Assembly (NCBI GenBank): GCA_013003415.1
Contig: JABDJR010000189.1
Location: forward strand, 1 to 7,616
Source: Candidatus Eiseniibacteriota bacterium
Lineage (GTDB): Bacteria > Eisenbacteria > RBG-16-71-46 > JABDJR01
DNA length: 7,616 bases
Direction: 5' to 3'
Shown here: one piece after another, positions 1-5,472 of the stretch
How positions within the stretch are numbered: position 1 is the stretch's first letter
How the letters are laid out: the number at the start of each line of letters is the position of its first letter
The notes under the pieces: generated by a model
The model's database searches: none
What the model saw: the letters and a program-made list of their open reading frames with translations, nothing else
What the model was told of the DNA's origin: nothing
Program-made: the position numbers and the translations under genes

Positions 1-118
1 TTCCCGGTTCGCCCAGGGCGTCGGCGGGGGAGAACCCTTCCAGGTCATCGGCTCCATAGCTGGGTTTTAAGGGAATGCCGGAAGAGGTTTCGAACTTGTC
101 CTTGCGTTCGCGACTCAA
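1..118 (-). CDS. Methylmalonyl-CoA mutase large subunit, N-terminal fragment (cut by window edge)
   Basis: Only the first 39 codons are in the window. The translation begins MSRERKDKFETSSGIPLKP and continues into a segment like (Y)xxxDLxGF...LGEPG. The KFETSSGIPLKPxY block followed by an acidic-DL segment and a Gly-x-Pro-Gly is characteristic of the N-terminus of the adenosylcobalamin-dependent methylmalonyl-CoA mutase catalytic subunit, which isomerises (R)-methylmalonyl-CoA to succinyl-CoA in the cytosol. The start is TTG at 118-116. It overlaps the TGA stop of the biotin carrier gene (TTGA), follows a strong GAGGAGGAG Shine-Dalgarno stretch, and an in-frame TGA at 133-131 rules out any longer start. 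Lying directly after biotin carboxylase and carrier genes, it fits the propionyl-CoA to succinyl-CoA pathway. A related acyl-CoA mutase such as isobutyryl-CoA mutase cannot be excluded because the substrate-binding residues and the cobalamin domain are out of view. Confidence 0.82.
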   Translation of the reverse strand, partial: MSRERKDKFETSSGIPLKPSYGADDLEGFSPADALGEPG

Positions 119-639
119 GCCGACTCCTCCTCAAGATGAAGATCAACCAAAGGCGCATCTTGGTCGACCACGTCGCCATCTTTCACGTGAACCTTCGTCA
201 CTTTGCCACCTTGAGCGGTTGTGAGTTCGTTTTGCATTTTCATGGCTTCCACCACTACTACTGGCGAGCCGGCTTCCACCAGGTCGCCTTCACTCACCAT
301 CACCTTCACCACCGAGCCCGGCATGGGGGAGACAATGTTTTCATCACCGCTGGCCGCGGCCCCCGAGGCGTCTTTGGCTCGAGCCCAGAGTTCGTTCACC
401 ACCGCCACATGAAAGGCGTCACCGGAGACAAACACGTCCAGCCCATCGCGCCAGGGCACGGTCAGTGCTTCGTAGGCGCGCCCGTCAATAATCATGGATC
501 CCGTGAGGTTCGCTAGCGAGTGGTGGAGGTCAACGACATGATCTTGTTCGTCCACGCGAACGATCAGCTGCTCGCCTCCTTCAATCACGTGAACTTCCAA
601 CTCCCGATCTTCGATGGTGACAATGTAGGTGGTCTTCAT
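115..639 (-). CDS. Biotin carboxyl carrier protein of a propionyl/acyl-CoA carboxylase (stand-alone subunit)
   Basis: This is a 174-residue carrier subunit that takes carboxybiotin from biotin carboxylase to the carboxyltransferase. Residues about 102-170 form a biotinyl domain: the SPMPGSVVKV strand, then VVVVEAMKMQNEL with biotinylation Lys134 in the canonical AMKM motif, then a KVTKVHVKDGDVV hairpin. Residues about 1-85 are beta-rich (IVTIEDRELEVHVIEGGEQ, GLDVFVSGDAFHVAVVNE) and resemble the region that links the biotin carboxylase and biotin carrier parts of fused propionyl-CoA carboxylase alpha chains. An Ala/Gly/Asp-rich linker (about 88-101) joins the halves. The ATG at 639-637 lies 3 bases after the biotin carboxylase stop with only a weak Shine-Dalgarno, so translation is probably coupled. 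The C-terminus (LEEESA) overlaps the downstream mutase start. The subunit assignment is firm. The preference for propionyl-CoA is inferred from the mutase neighbour. Confidence 0.9.
   Translation of the reverse strand: MKTTYIVTIEDRELEVHVIEGGEQLIVRVDEQDHVVDLHHSLANLTGSMIIDGRAYEALTVPWRDGLDVFVSGDAFHVAVVNELWARAKDASGAAASGDENIVSPMPGSVVKVMVSEGDLVEAGSPVVVVEAMKMQNELTTAQGGKVTKVHVKDGDVVDQDAPLVDLHLEEESA
125..132 (-). promoter_or_regulatory. Strong Shine-Dalgarno deciding the TTG start of the mutase
   Basis: Read on the minus strand the sequence is GAGGAGGAGTCGGCTTGAG. The purine-rich GAGGAGGAG lies about 6 bases before the TTG at 118 and inside the last codons of the biotin carrier gene, which encode its Glu-rich C-terminus. 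With the in-frame TGA just upstream, this site makes TTG the only credible initiation codon. Confidence 0.75.
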
Positions 640-642
640 CGT

Positions 643-2178
643 CTACCGTCCAAACTTTCTGCCACGGCCGGCAAGCTTCCAGGCACTCATGGCTCCGGAG
701 TCACTTTGCTTTGTGGGTCGCGTGCGGCGAGCTTCTTCGTGGGTAGCTAATACAGCCGCCACAATGGCGGCTAGTTCGCGATCTTCGCGTTGGCTGCGGG
801 GAATGCCTTGGAACTCACGCTCCAGCAAACCCGTGTCCATACGCCCTTCAATGAACTCAGGGCTATTCACAAGTCGCCGATGATAGGCAATGTTGGTCCG
901 CAAACCCGCCACCATGATTTCGCGCAGCGCTCGTGACATGCGTTTGCGCGCCATTTCTCGATCGGCACCGTAGGCAATGAGCTTGCCCAGCATGGGGTCG
1001 TAAAAGCGCGAGACTTCGAAGCCTTGGTGAACCCCCATGTCGTTTCGAATTCCCGGTCCCGAAGCCATTCGCAGCTGGCTGATGGTGCCCAATGAGGGCA
1101 AAAAGCCGTGAAAGGGATCTTCCGCATAGATGCGGCATTCGATAGCCCAGCCTTTGGGCGATAGATCTTCCTGTTTCCAACTTAGCGGTTGGCCCGCTGC
1201 CACCTGAATCTGTTCGTGCACCAAGTCGACGTTGTAGACCAGCTCCGTCACCGGATGCTCGACCTGCAGGCGTGTATTCATTTCCAAAAAGAAGAACTCG
1301 CCCTGTTGATCCATGATGAATTCGACGGTTCCCGCGCCCACGTAGTCGACCGAACGGGCAACTTTGATAGCCGCTTCACCCATTTCAGCGCGCAAGGCCT
1401 CGTCGACGACCATGGACGGGGCCTCTTCAATGACTTTTTGATGGCGCCGCTGTAGGGAACACTCTCGTTCGCCCAAATGCACAATGTTGCCGTGAGTGTC
1501 ACCGAAGACCTGGATCTCGATATGGCGAGGCATTTCAATGTAGCGCTCTAAATAGACCGTAGCGTCGCCGAAGGCGCCCTGAGCTTCCCCCCGAGTGAGG
1601 TCGAAGGCCGACTTCAGTTCGTCTTCATCGCGAACAATGCGCATCCCCTTGCCGCCACCTCCGGCAGAAGCTTTCAGCATGATGGGGTAGCCCACATCTT
1701 TTGCCGCAATCAGCGCGGCTTCGACCGTTTCTACCGGATCGGGAGTTCCAGGAACGATGGGAGCACCGGACTCCAGTGCCGCAGCACGAGCTCGCAGCTT
1801 GTCACCCATGGTGAGAATGGCTTTTGAGCTGGGGCCAAAGAATTTCAGACCCGCGGCTTCGACTTTCTCGGCAAAAGCGGCGTTCTCGGAGAGGAAGCCA
1901 TACCCCGGATGAATAGCCTCGGCTCCACTGGCCAAAGCAACTTCCAAAATCTTGTCCGCACGCAAATAAGATTCATTCGAAGGGGCGGGACCAATGCAGT
2001 AGGCCTCGGTGGCGAAGCGAACATGCAGAGCGTCGCGATCCGCTTCGCTAAACACCGCTACAGACTCGATGCCAAGTTCACGCAAGGCGCGAATGACGCG
2101 CACCGCGATCTCGGCTCGGTTGGCGACTAGAACTTTCTTAAACGGGGGCTTTGATGAGGCAGGCTGGTGAGGCGTCAT
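643..2178 (-). CDS. Biotin carboxylase subunit of a propionyl/acyl-CoA carboxylase
   Basis: This 511-residue ATP-grasp enzyme carboxylates the biotin on its carrier partner using ATP and bicarbonate. Seen in order: N-terminal domain KKVLVANRAEIAVRVIRA (14-31), AIHPGYGFLSENAAFAE (88-104), MGDKLRA with Lys127, the glycine-rich ATP loop KASAGGGGKGMRIVR (169-183, Lys169), RHIEIQVFGD (218-227), RECSLQRRHQKVIEEAP (238-254, Lys248), metal ligands Glu286 and Glu299, LEMNTRLQVEHPVTE (298-312, catalytic Arg303), and ECRIYAEDP (347-355, Arg349). All residues expected for catalysis by alignment to E. coli AccC are present. The usual Gly of ANRGEIA is Ala22 here. The protein has about 12 extra residues at the N-terminus and about 50 at the C-terminus ending SAWKLAGRGRKFGR, a tail typical of fused alpha chains just before the linker domain, so the fused protein appears cut here. 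The ATG at 2178 has no well-spaced Shine-Dalgarno. It is first in the unit with the carrier and mutase genes. The substrate (propionyl versus acetyl) is inferred from context. Confidence 0.93.
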   Translation of the reverse strand: MTPHQPASSKPPFKKVLVANRAEIAVRVIRALRELGIESVAVFSEADRDALHVRFATEAYCIGPAPSNESYLRADKILEVALASGAEAIHPGYGFLSENAAFAEKVEAAGLKFFGPSSKAILTMGDKLRARAAALESGAPIVPGTPDPVETVEAALIAAKDVGYPIMLKASAGGGGKGMRIVRDEDELKSAFDLTRGEAQGAFGDATVYLERYIEMPRHIEIQVFGDTHGNIVHLGERECSLQRRHQKVIEEAPSMVVDEALRAEMGEAAIKVARSVDYVGAGTVEFIMDQQGEFFFLEMNTRLQVEHPVTELVYNVDLVHEQIQVAAGQPLSWKQEDLSPKGWAIECRIYAEDPFHGFLPSLGTISQLRMASGPGIRNDMGVHQGFEVSRFYDPMLGKLIAYGADREMARKRMSRALREIMVAGLRTNIAYHRRLVNSPEFIEGRMDTGLLEREFQGIPRSQREDRELAAIVAAVLATHEEARRTRPTKQSDSGAMSAWKLAGRGRKFGR

Positions 2179-2184
2179 AGGTCG

Positions 2185-2200
2185 AAAAGGTTACCCTTTT
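2185..2200 (-). promoter_or_regulatory. Stem-loop with GTAA tetraloop just before the biotin carboxylase start
   Basis: On the minus strand AAAAGG-GTAA-CCTTTT forms a 6-bp stem closed by a GNRA-type tetraloop, ending 6 bases before the ATG at 2178. The only purine-rich Shine-Dalgarno-like bases nearby (AAAAGGG) lie inside this stem. It could modulate initiation. The role is inferred and the stem is AU-rich. Confidence 0.4.
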
Positions 2201-2280
2201 GGGGTCTCTCAAACAAGGCTTGGAGCAAGACTTACCCATGTTCCTATCGATCGACCCGAGAAGGGGTGAAACCAACCCCT

Positions 2281-2334
2281 GGCCGGTCTGAAAAAGCGGA
2301 TCGGCCTAAAAACCCGTTAACAAGGTTTTAGGCC
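2281..2334 (+). repeat. Two overlapping, mutually exclusive stem-loops sharing a GGCC block
   Basis: As plus-strand RNA, 2281-2290 (GGCCGGTCTG) pairs with 2297-2306 (CGGATCGGCC): ten pairs, two of them G-U, around an AAAAAG loop. Alternatively 2303-2314 (GGCCTAAAAACC) pairs with 2324-2334 (GGTTTTAGGCC): eleven pairs with one bulged A. Bases 2303-2306 belong to both, so only one stem can form. The G-U pairs become A-C mismatches on the other strand, so the first stem is better on the plus strand. The complementary bases are seen directly. Transcription of this stretch and any switching are inference. Confidence 0.5.
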
Positions 2335-2347
2335 TGAACTGCGCGTG

Positions 2348-2375
2348 TGGACTCCGGATTTTAGAATGATATAAT
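2348..2375 (+). promoter_or_regulatory. Sigma-70-type extended -10 promoter driving the lysine transaminase gene
   Basis: A perfect TATAAT (2370-2375) is preceded by TG at 2367-2368, giving the extended -10 TGATATAAT. A TGGACT (2348-2353, four of six matches to TTGACA) sits 16 bases upstream. Transcription would begin near 2382 and run right into the transaminase gene after a leader of about 228 nt. It is the best promoter match I see in the window, judged by eye only. Confidence 0.6.
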
Positions 2376-2380
2376 TTGCC

Positions 2381-2420
2381 GGCGCTAAACCAGAGTGCCT
2401 TCAGGGCGCTCTGGAGCGCC
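2381..2420 (+). promoter_or_regulatory. Long stem-loop at the predicted 5' end of the transaminase mRNA
   Basis: GGCGCT (2381-2386) pairs with AGCGCC (2415-2420), and after a bulged AAA, CCAGAGTGCC (2390-2399) pairs with GGCGCTCTGG (2405-2414) around loop TTCAG. That is 16 pairs in all, one of them G-U. It begins at the start site predicted from the -10 box. It is followed by TTTAGGC rather than a long T-run, so it is a poor intrinsic terminator. A 5' stabilising stem or an attenuator part is possible. Confidence 0.5.
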
Positions 2421-2435
2421 TTTAGGCTATCCATT

Positions 2436-2516
2436 ATGAACAGCATTATTCTTACTTTTTCGGTGCTCAAGCCGGAAACCTCATTTCGATTCAGTCCGTT
2501 TCGCGGTTGGGGCTAG
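2436..2516 (+). CDS. Possible 26-residue leader ORF upstream of lysine transaminase (doubtful)
   Basis: An ATG at 2436 opens a short frame beginning MNSIILTFSVLKPETSF and ending GWG before TAG at 2514-2516, lying wholly within the predicted transaminase leader. No clear Shine-Dalgarno is seen: an AGG lies about 9 bases upstream, and a better GGAG is buried in the 2381-2420 stem. It contains a single Lys, so a classic lysine-codon attenuator peptide is not supported. A frame of this length can occur by chance. Confidence 0.15.
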   Translation: MNSIILTFSVLKPETSFRFSPFRGWG

Positions 2517-2609
2517 ACCCCATCGCCTGAGATCGCTGTACCCAAAACTTAGCTAAAGAAGGGACCAAAACGGTCCCGCAAATTGCCCCAACGGGCTGGA
2601 GAATATGTG

Positions 2610-3956
2610 ATGTCCACTGATTTGCACGCGGCCTTGGACCCCCAAGACGTCTTTCCGACACTGAAGAAATCCATCTTGGTCGACGGTTACAGCCTTGTGG
2701 TCGACTTGAAGAAAAGCAAAGGTTCGACGCTGGTCGATGCGGCTACGGGGAAGTCTTACCTCGACTTCTACACCTATTTCGCAAGTTTGCCCCTGGGTCA
2801 CAACCATGAAGCCATGTTTGAACCGGCGTTTCAAAAGAAACTCATGCGGGCCGCAATTTCGAACCCTGCCAATAGCGATGTCTACACGGTGGAGTACGCT
2901 GAGTTCGTTCATAGCCTCCAGCGTGTAGCCCAACGCGACTATCTCGACCACGCTTTCTTTGTGGCGGGTGGTGGCCTCGCGGTTGAGAACACTTTGAAGG
3001 CAGCCTTCGACTGGAAGACGCGCAAGAATCTTAAGGCTGGTGTGCATGCCGAGTACGGAATGCAGGTTTTACACTTCAAGCAGGCCTTCCATGGCCGCAC
3101 CGGGTACACGCTCAGCATCACCAACACTTCCGATCCCCGGAAGACGATGTACTTCCCGAAATTCGATTGGCCTACCATCGATAACCCCAAGATCGTGTTC
3201 CCCATGGAAGGGGAAAACCTTGAGCTAACGAAGGCTTGGGAGTGCGCGGCCAGCCGGCAGATTCGCTCCGCCTGCGAGAAGCACGGACCGGGTATTGCGG
3301 CTTTAATCATTGAGCCCATTCAGGGTGAAGGTGGCGACAACCACTTCCGGAATGAGTTCATGCGCGAGCTGCGCCAGTTGTCGGACGAGTTTGAGTTCAT
3401 TCTCATCTACGACGAGGTGCAAACCGGAGTCGGCCTCACGGGTAAGTTCTGGGCTCATGAGCACTTTGGTCCCGACGCGCGTCCCGATGCCATCTCTTTC
3501 GGTAAGAAGATGCAGGTTTGCGGCATGTTGGCCGGACCGAAATTCGAAGAGATCGATGATCACGTCTTCAATGTCTCCAGTCGTATCAACTCCACCTGGG
3601 GTGGCAACTTGGTCGACATGGTTCGTTCCCAGCAAATCCTCGACACCATTGAGTCGGAAAACTTGGTTGAGAACGCGCGCTTACGTGGCGAAACCCTTTT
3701 GAATGCGCTGCAAGAACTTGAGAAACGAAACGACTTGGTTTCTCAGGCGCGTGGCAAGGGTCTCATGTGTGCTTTCGATCTTCCCGATGGGGAAATGCGC
3801 GATCGCGTGCTCGAATCGGCTCGGAACCACGGTCTTTTGGGACTGGGTTGCGGCGACCAGAGCATTCGCTTCCGTCCTGCCTTGACTATTACCGATGCGG
3901 AGATCACGAAAGGCGTCGACATTCTCGAAGAGGCGATTCAAAACCTCTACGGGTAG
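2610..3956 (+). CDS. lat: L-lysine 6-transaminase (lysine epsilon-aminotransferase)
   Basis: This 448-residue PLP enzyme of the class III aminotransferase fold moves the epsilon-amino group of L-lysine to 2-oxoglutarate, giving 2-aminoadipate 6-semialdehyde (which cyclises to piperideine-6-carboxylate) and glutamate. It matches my memory of Mycobacterium tuberculosis Lat along its length: SILVDGYSLVVDL near the start, SNPANSDVYTVEYAEF (84-99), GGGLAVENTLKAAFDWK (120-136), QAFHGRTGYTLS (158-169), FPKFDWP (182-188), EPIQGEGG (235-242) with both conserved Glu, IYDEVQTG (266-273) with the PLP-ring Asp268, SFGKKMQVCG (296-305) with Schiff-base Lys299, SRINSTWGGNL (324-334), and IRFRPALT (419-426) with the carboxylate-binding Arg. 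ATG 2610 is chosen because GGAG lies 8 bases upstream. A TTG at 2583 would add nine residues but lacks a ribosome site. It has its own promoter and terminator, and no semialdehyde dehydrogenase is adjacent. It probably serves lysine catabolism, though a route to 2-aminoadipate or pipecolate products is possible. Confidence 0.93.
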   Translation: MSTDLHAALDPQDVFPTLKKSILVDGYSLVVDLKKSKGSTLVDAATGKSYLDFYTYFASLPLGHNHEAMFEPAFQKKLMRAAISNPANSDVYTVEYAEFVHSLQRVAQRDYLDHAFFVAGGGLAVENTLKAAFDWKTRKNLKAGVHAEYGMQVLHFKQAFHGRTGYTLSITNTSDPRKTMYFPKFDWPTIDNPKIVFPMEGENLELTKAWECAASRQIRSACEKHGPGIAALIIEPIQGEGGDNHFRNEFMRELRQLSDEFEFILIYDEVQTGVGLTGKFWAHEHFGPDARPDAISFGKKMQVCGMLAGPKFEEIDDHVFNVSSRINSTWGGNLVDMVRSQQILDTIESENLVENARLRGETLLNALQELEKRNDLVSQARGKGLMCAFDLPDGEMRDRVLESARNHGLLGLGCGDQSIRFRPALTITDAEITKGVDILEEAIQNLYG

Positions 3957-3988
3957 AAACGTCGAAACGAATCTCGTTTCCAGAAATG

Positions 3989-4018
3989 AAAGGGGAGGGC
4001 CAACCGGCTCTCCCCTTT
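3989..4018 (+). terminator. Rho-independent terminator after lysine transaminase
   Basis: AAAGGGGAGGGCC (3989-4001) pairs with GGCTCTCCCCTTT (4006-4018) around loop AACC. The stem has 13 pairs with one G-U and is followed by ATCTTTAAT. It begins 33 bases after the transaminase stop. A weaker stem GAAACGA-ATC-TCGTTTC (3964-3980) lies between. The GC-rich core with flanking A and T tracts is typical of an intrinsic terminator, and the gene is therefore likely monocistronic. Confidence 0.8.
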
Positions 4019-4087
4019 ATCTTTAATCCCCACGGCTCAAATACGGCGATGCAGGGTTTCAGAACCTGATCTAGACTAGGCAACCCC

Positions 4088-4106
4088 CACGCAAACACCC
4101 TGCGTG
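4088..4106 (+). promoter_or_regulatory. Hairpin covering the alternative GTG start of the PhoD-like gene
   Basis: CACGCA (4088-4093) pairs with TGCGTG (4101-4106) around a 7-base loop. The 3' arm contains the GTG at 4104, and the stem ends 3 bases before the GGAGGT at 4110-4115. This weakens the case for GTG 4104 as the start and leaves the ribosome site just exposed. Confidence 0.35.
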
Positions 4107-4127
4107 ATAGGAGGTCTGGAGAATCCC

Positions 4128-5462
4128 TTGCTATTAGCTGGATTAGCCCAAGGGGCGGATCGTGGCCAAAATCGGACCTTGAGGGTCTGGACGGACGATG
4201 TGAGCGACCAAGAGATTCAGGTTTTGAATCTTGAGGGCTTGGCTGTGGCGAGCACGTTTCAGAGTTTGCCTCTGCCACCGCCTCTCCTGCAGCCGGAGAT
4301 CGCATCCATGTTTCCGCGTCGGCTCTTTGAAATCACGGAACTGAGCCCGAATACGATCTATCGCATTCGCCTAGGGGAAGAAGAGACGACCGCGCGTACC
4401 CTTCCCGACCCAGAAAGCGAACTCAACTTGGTGTTGGGTTCGTGCTTTTGGCAAGACGGAGATCGTGGGCGTCTATGGCGTGGTGCCCAAAAACTCTTAC
4501 ACCCCCTCGATTTTCCTCATCTCAAAATCCTTTGCGGTGATCAGATTTATCTTGATGAACCCACCTTTGGTTTTCTTGGTATGGGAGTCAGTGCGAAAGA
4601 GGGAACCCGGGAGCGCTATCAGAGATACTGGGAGGACGACAGCTATGGCAACTTCCTGCGTCTCGGTTGCAGCGTGTTCACCCCCGATGATCACGAGGTG
4701 TGGAACGACTATCCATTCAACCCGTTCTGGTTGTCCCGAACATGGACAAGGTCCAAACGCGAGAAACATCGGGAATACGCCCTGGCCGGACTCGCGGCTC
4801 ACCAGACGCTCACGAACCCGGCGGCCCAGTCTTGGTTTAGTGTGGATCTAGGTCCGGTGAGTCTGTTTGTAACCGATATCCGAAGCCAAAGAACAAAGCA
4901 GTCTCTGTTTGGGGACGGTGCCACCGGGGAAAACCAAAGGAAGGCTCTCGAGGCGTGGGGGAGTTCTCTTACCAAACCGGGCTTCTTAGTTTTGAGTCAG
5001 CCGCTTTTCCAAGACCCGGAAAGCCGGCAGTTCGGAATCACCACCGATCACAATATTCTGTACTTCAAAGACGATGCTCGGTTTCTGTGGAACTTGGTGG
5101 AACAGGCGCCTCATGACATCGTGACCCTCGCCGGAGACATTCACTTGTCCCGTTCCGTTTCGTGGGCATCTCCCCAGGGGCGCCATTGCCACGAAATCGT
5201 TTCTTCTCCATTGAGCCTTTTAGGCAGTAACTATCCGGACCGACCCATTGAAGCGCCTCCAGAGGTGTACCCGGATGAGCAGGTGCGCCGGGCCACCACC
5301 CACTACGCCACCCGAAACAACAGTTTTGCTTTTCTAAGAATCACTCCCGGGGAAGACGGTGTTTTGGTCTGCGCAGAATCGAGACAGTTGCCAAGTTCGA
5401 TTGTGGCCGCTTCCATGCTCGAAGATCGCCGGGCATGCTCCTATTCTTTTCGCATCCGCTAG
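4128..5462 (+). CDS. PhoD-like metallophosphatase (alkaline phosphatase D family)
   Basis: This 444-residue protein has the metallophosphoesterase signature order of PhoD-type phosphatases: LVLGSCFW (101-108), ILCGDQIYLDEP (134-145) with metal-ligand Asp, FTPDDHEVWNDYPF (184-197), FVTDIRSQR (247-255), LVLSQPLF (287-294), and TLAGDIHLSRS (333-343) with the metal His. An N-terminal beta-domain (about 15-90, including RVWTDD and LSPNTIYRIRLG) matches the Ig-like domain that precedes the catalytic part in this family. Such enzymes hydrolyse phosphomono- or diesters with bound metals. The exact substrate cannot be told. No Tat twin-arginine or Sec signal peptide is seen, unlike Bacillus PhoD, so a cytoplasmic place is inferred. 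I chose TTG 4128 because GGAG (4118-4121) lies 6 bases before it and GGAGGT is also upstream. GTG 4104 in the same frame would add eight residues but has no ribosome site. It is separated from lat by a terminator and from fbp by 198 bases. Confidence 0.85.
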   Translation: MLLAGLAQGADRGQNRTLRVWTDDVSDQEIQVLNLEGLAVASTFQSLPLPPPLLQPEIASMFPRRLFEITELSPNTIYRIRLGEEETTARTLPDPESELNLVLGSCFWQDGDRGRLWRGAQKLLHPLDFPHLKILCGDQIYLDEPTFGFLGMGVSAKEGTRERYQRYWEDDSYGNFLRLGCSVFTPDDHEVWNDYPFNPFWLSRTWTRSKREKHREYALAGLAAHQTLTNPAAQSWFSVDLGPVSLFVTDIRSQRTKQSLFGDGATGENQRKALEAWGSSLTKPGFLVLSQPLFQDPESRQFGITTDHNILYFKDDARFLWNLVEQAPHDIVTLAGDIHLSRSVSWASPQGRHCHEIVSSPLSLLGSNYPDRPIEAPPEVYPDEQVRRATTHYATRNNSFAFLRITPGEDGVLVCAESRQLPSSIVAASMLEDRRACSYSFRIR

Positions 5463-5472
5463 GTTCGATTCC

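Larger units (their letters stand above)
2179..2609. other. 431-base divergent intergenic region between biotin carboxylase and lysine transaminase genes
   Basis: No convincing protein gene fills this region. From left to right it holds the GTAA stem-loop of the carboxylase leader (2185-2200), a small hairpin AGGGGT/ACCCCT (2262-2280), two overlapping larger stem-loops built on repeated GGCC blocks (2281-2306 and 2303-2334), a right-facing extended -10 promoter (2348-2375), a long stem at the predicted transcript start (2381-2420), a possible 26-codon ORF (2436-2516), a GGGG/CCCC hairpin (2508-2521), a GGGACC/GGTCCC hairpin (2561-2577), and the ribosome site of the transaminase. I could not identify a confident promoter for the leftward carboxylase unit. 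Confidence 0.6.

Noticed and set aside
136..516. 126-codon plus-strand ORF opposite the biotin carrier gene.
   Set aside because: It is His-rich low-complexity translation caused by reading the antisense of a true gene, with no ribosome site and no family resemblance.
2281..2334. The GGCC stem-loops as an ordinary rho-independent terminator.
   Set aside because: No gene ends just upstream on either strand, and the plus-strand sequence after 2334 lacks a T-run. On the minus strand a TTTTT occurs, but it lies within the leader direction of the biotin carboxylase unit rather than after a gene.
2382..2609. Lysine riboswitch (L-box) in the leader of lysine transaminase.
   Set aside because: The leader length fits, but I cannot find the conserved purine-rich core or the five-helix junction arrangement, and the riboswitch normally controls biosynthesis and transport genes.
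2583..2609. TTG at 2583 as the start of lysine transaminase.
   Set aside because: No Shine-Dalgarno is placed before it, while GGAG at 2598-2601 is well spaced for ATG 2610, and family N-termini fit the shorter form.
2553..3047. 164-codon minus-strand ORF opposite the 5' part of lysine transaminase.
   Set aside because: It is a shadow of the strongly supported transaminase frame and has no recognisable domain or ribosome site.
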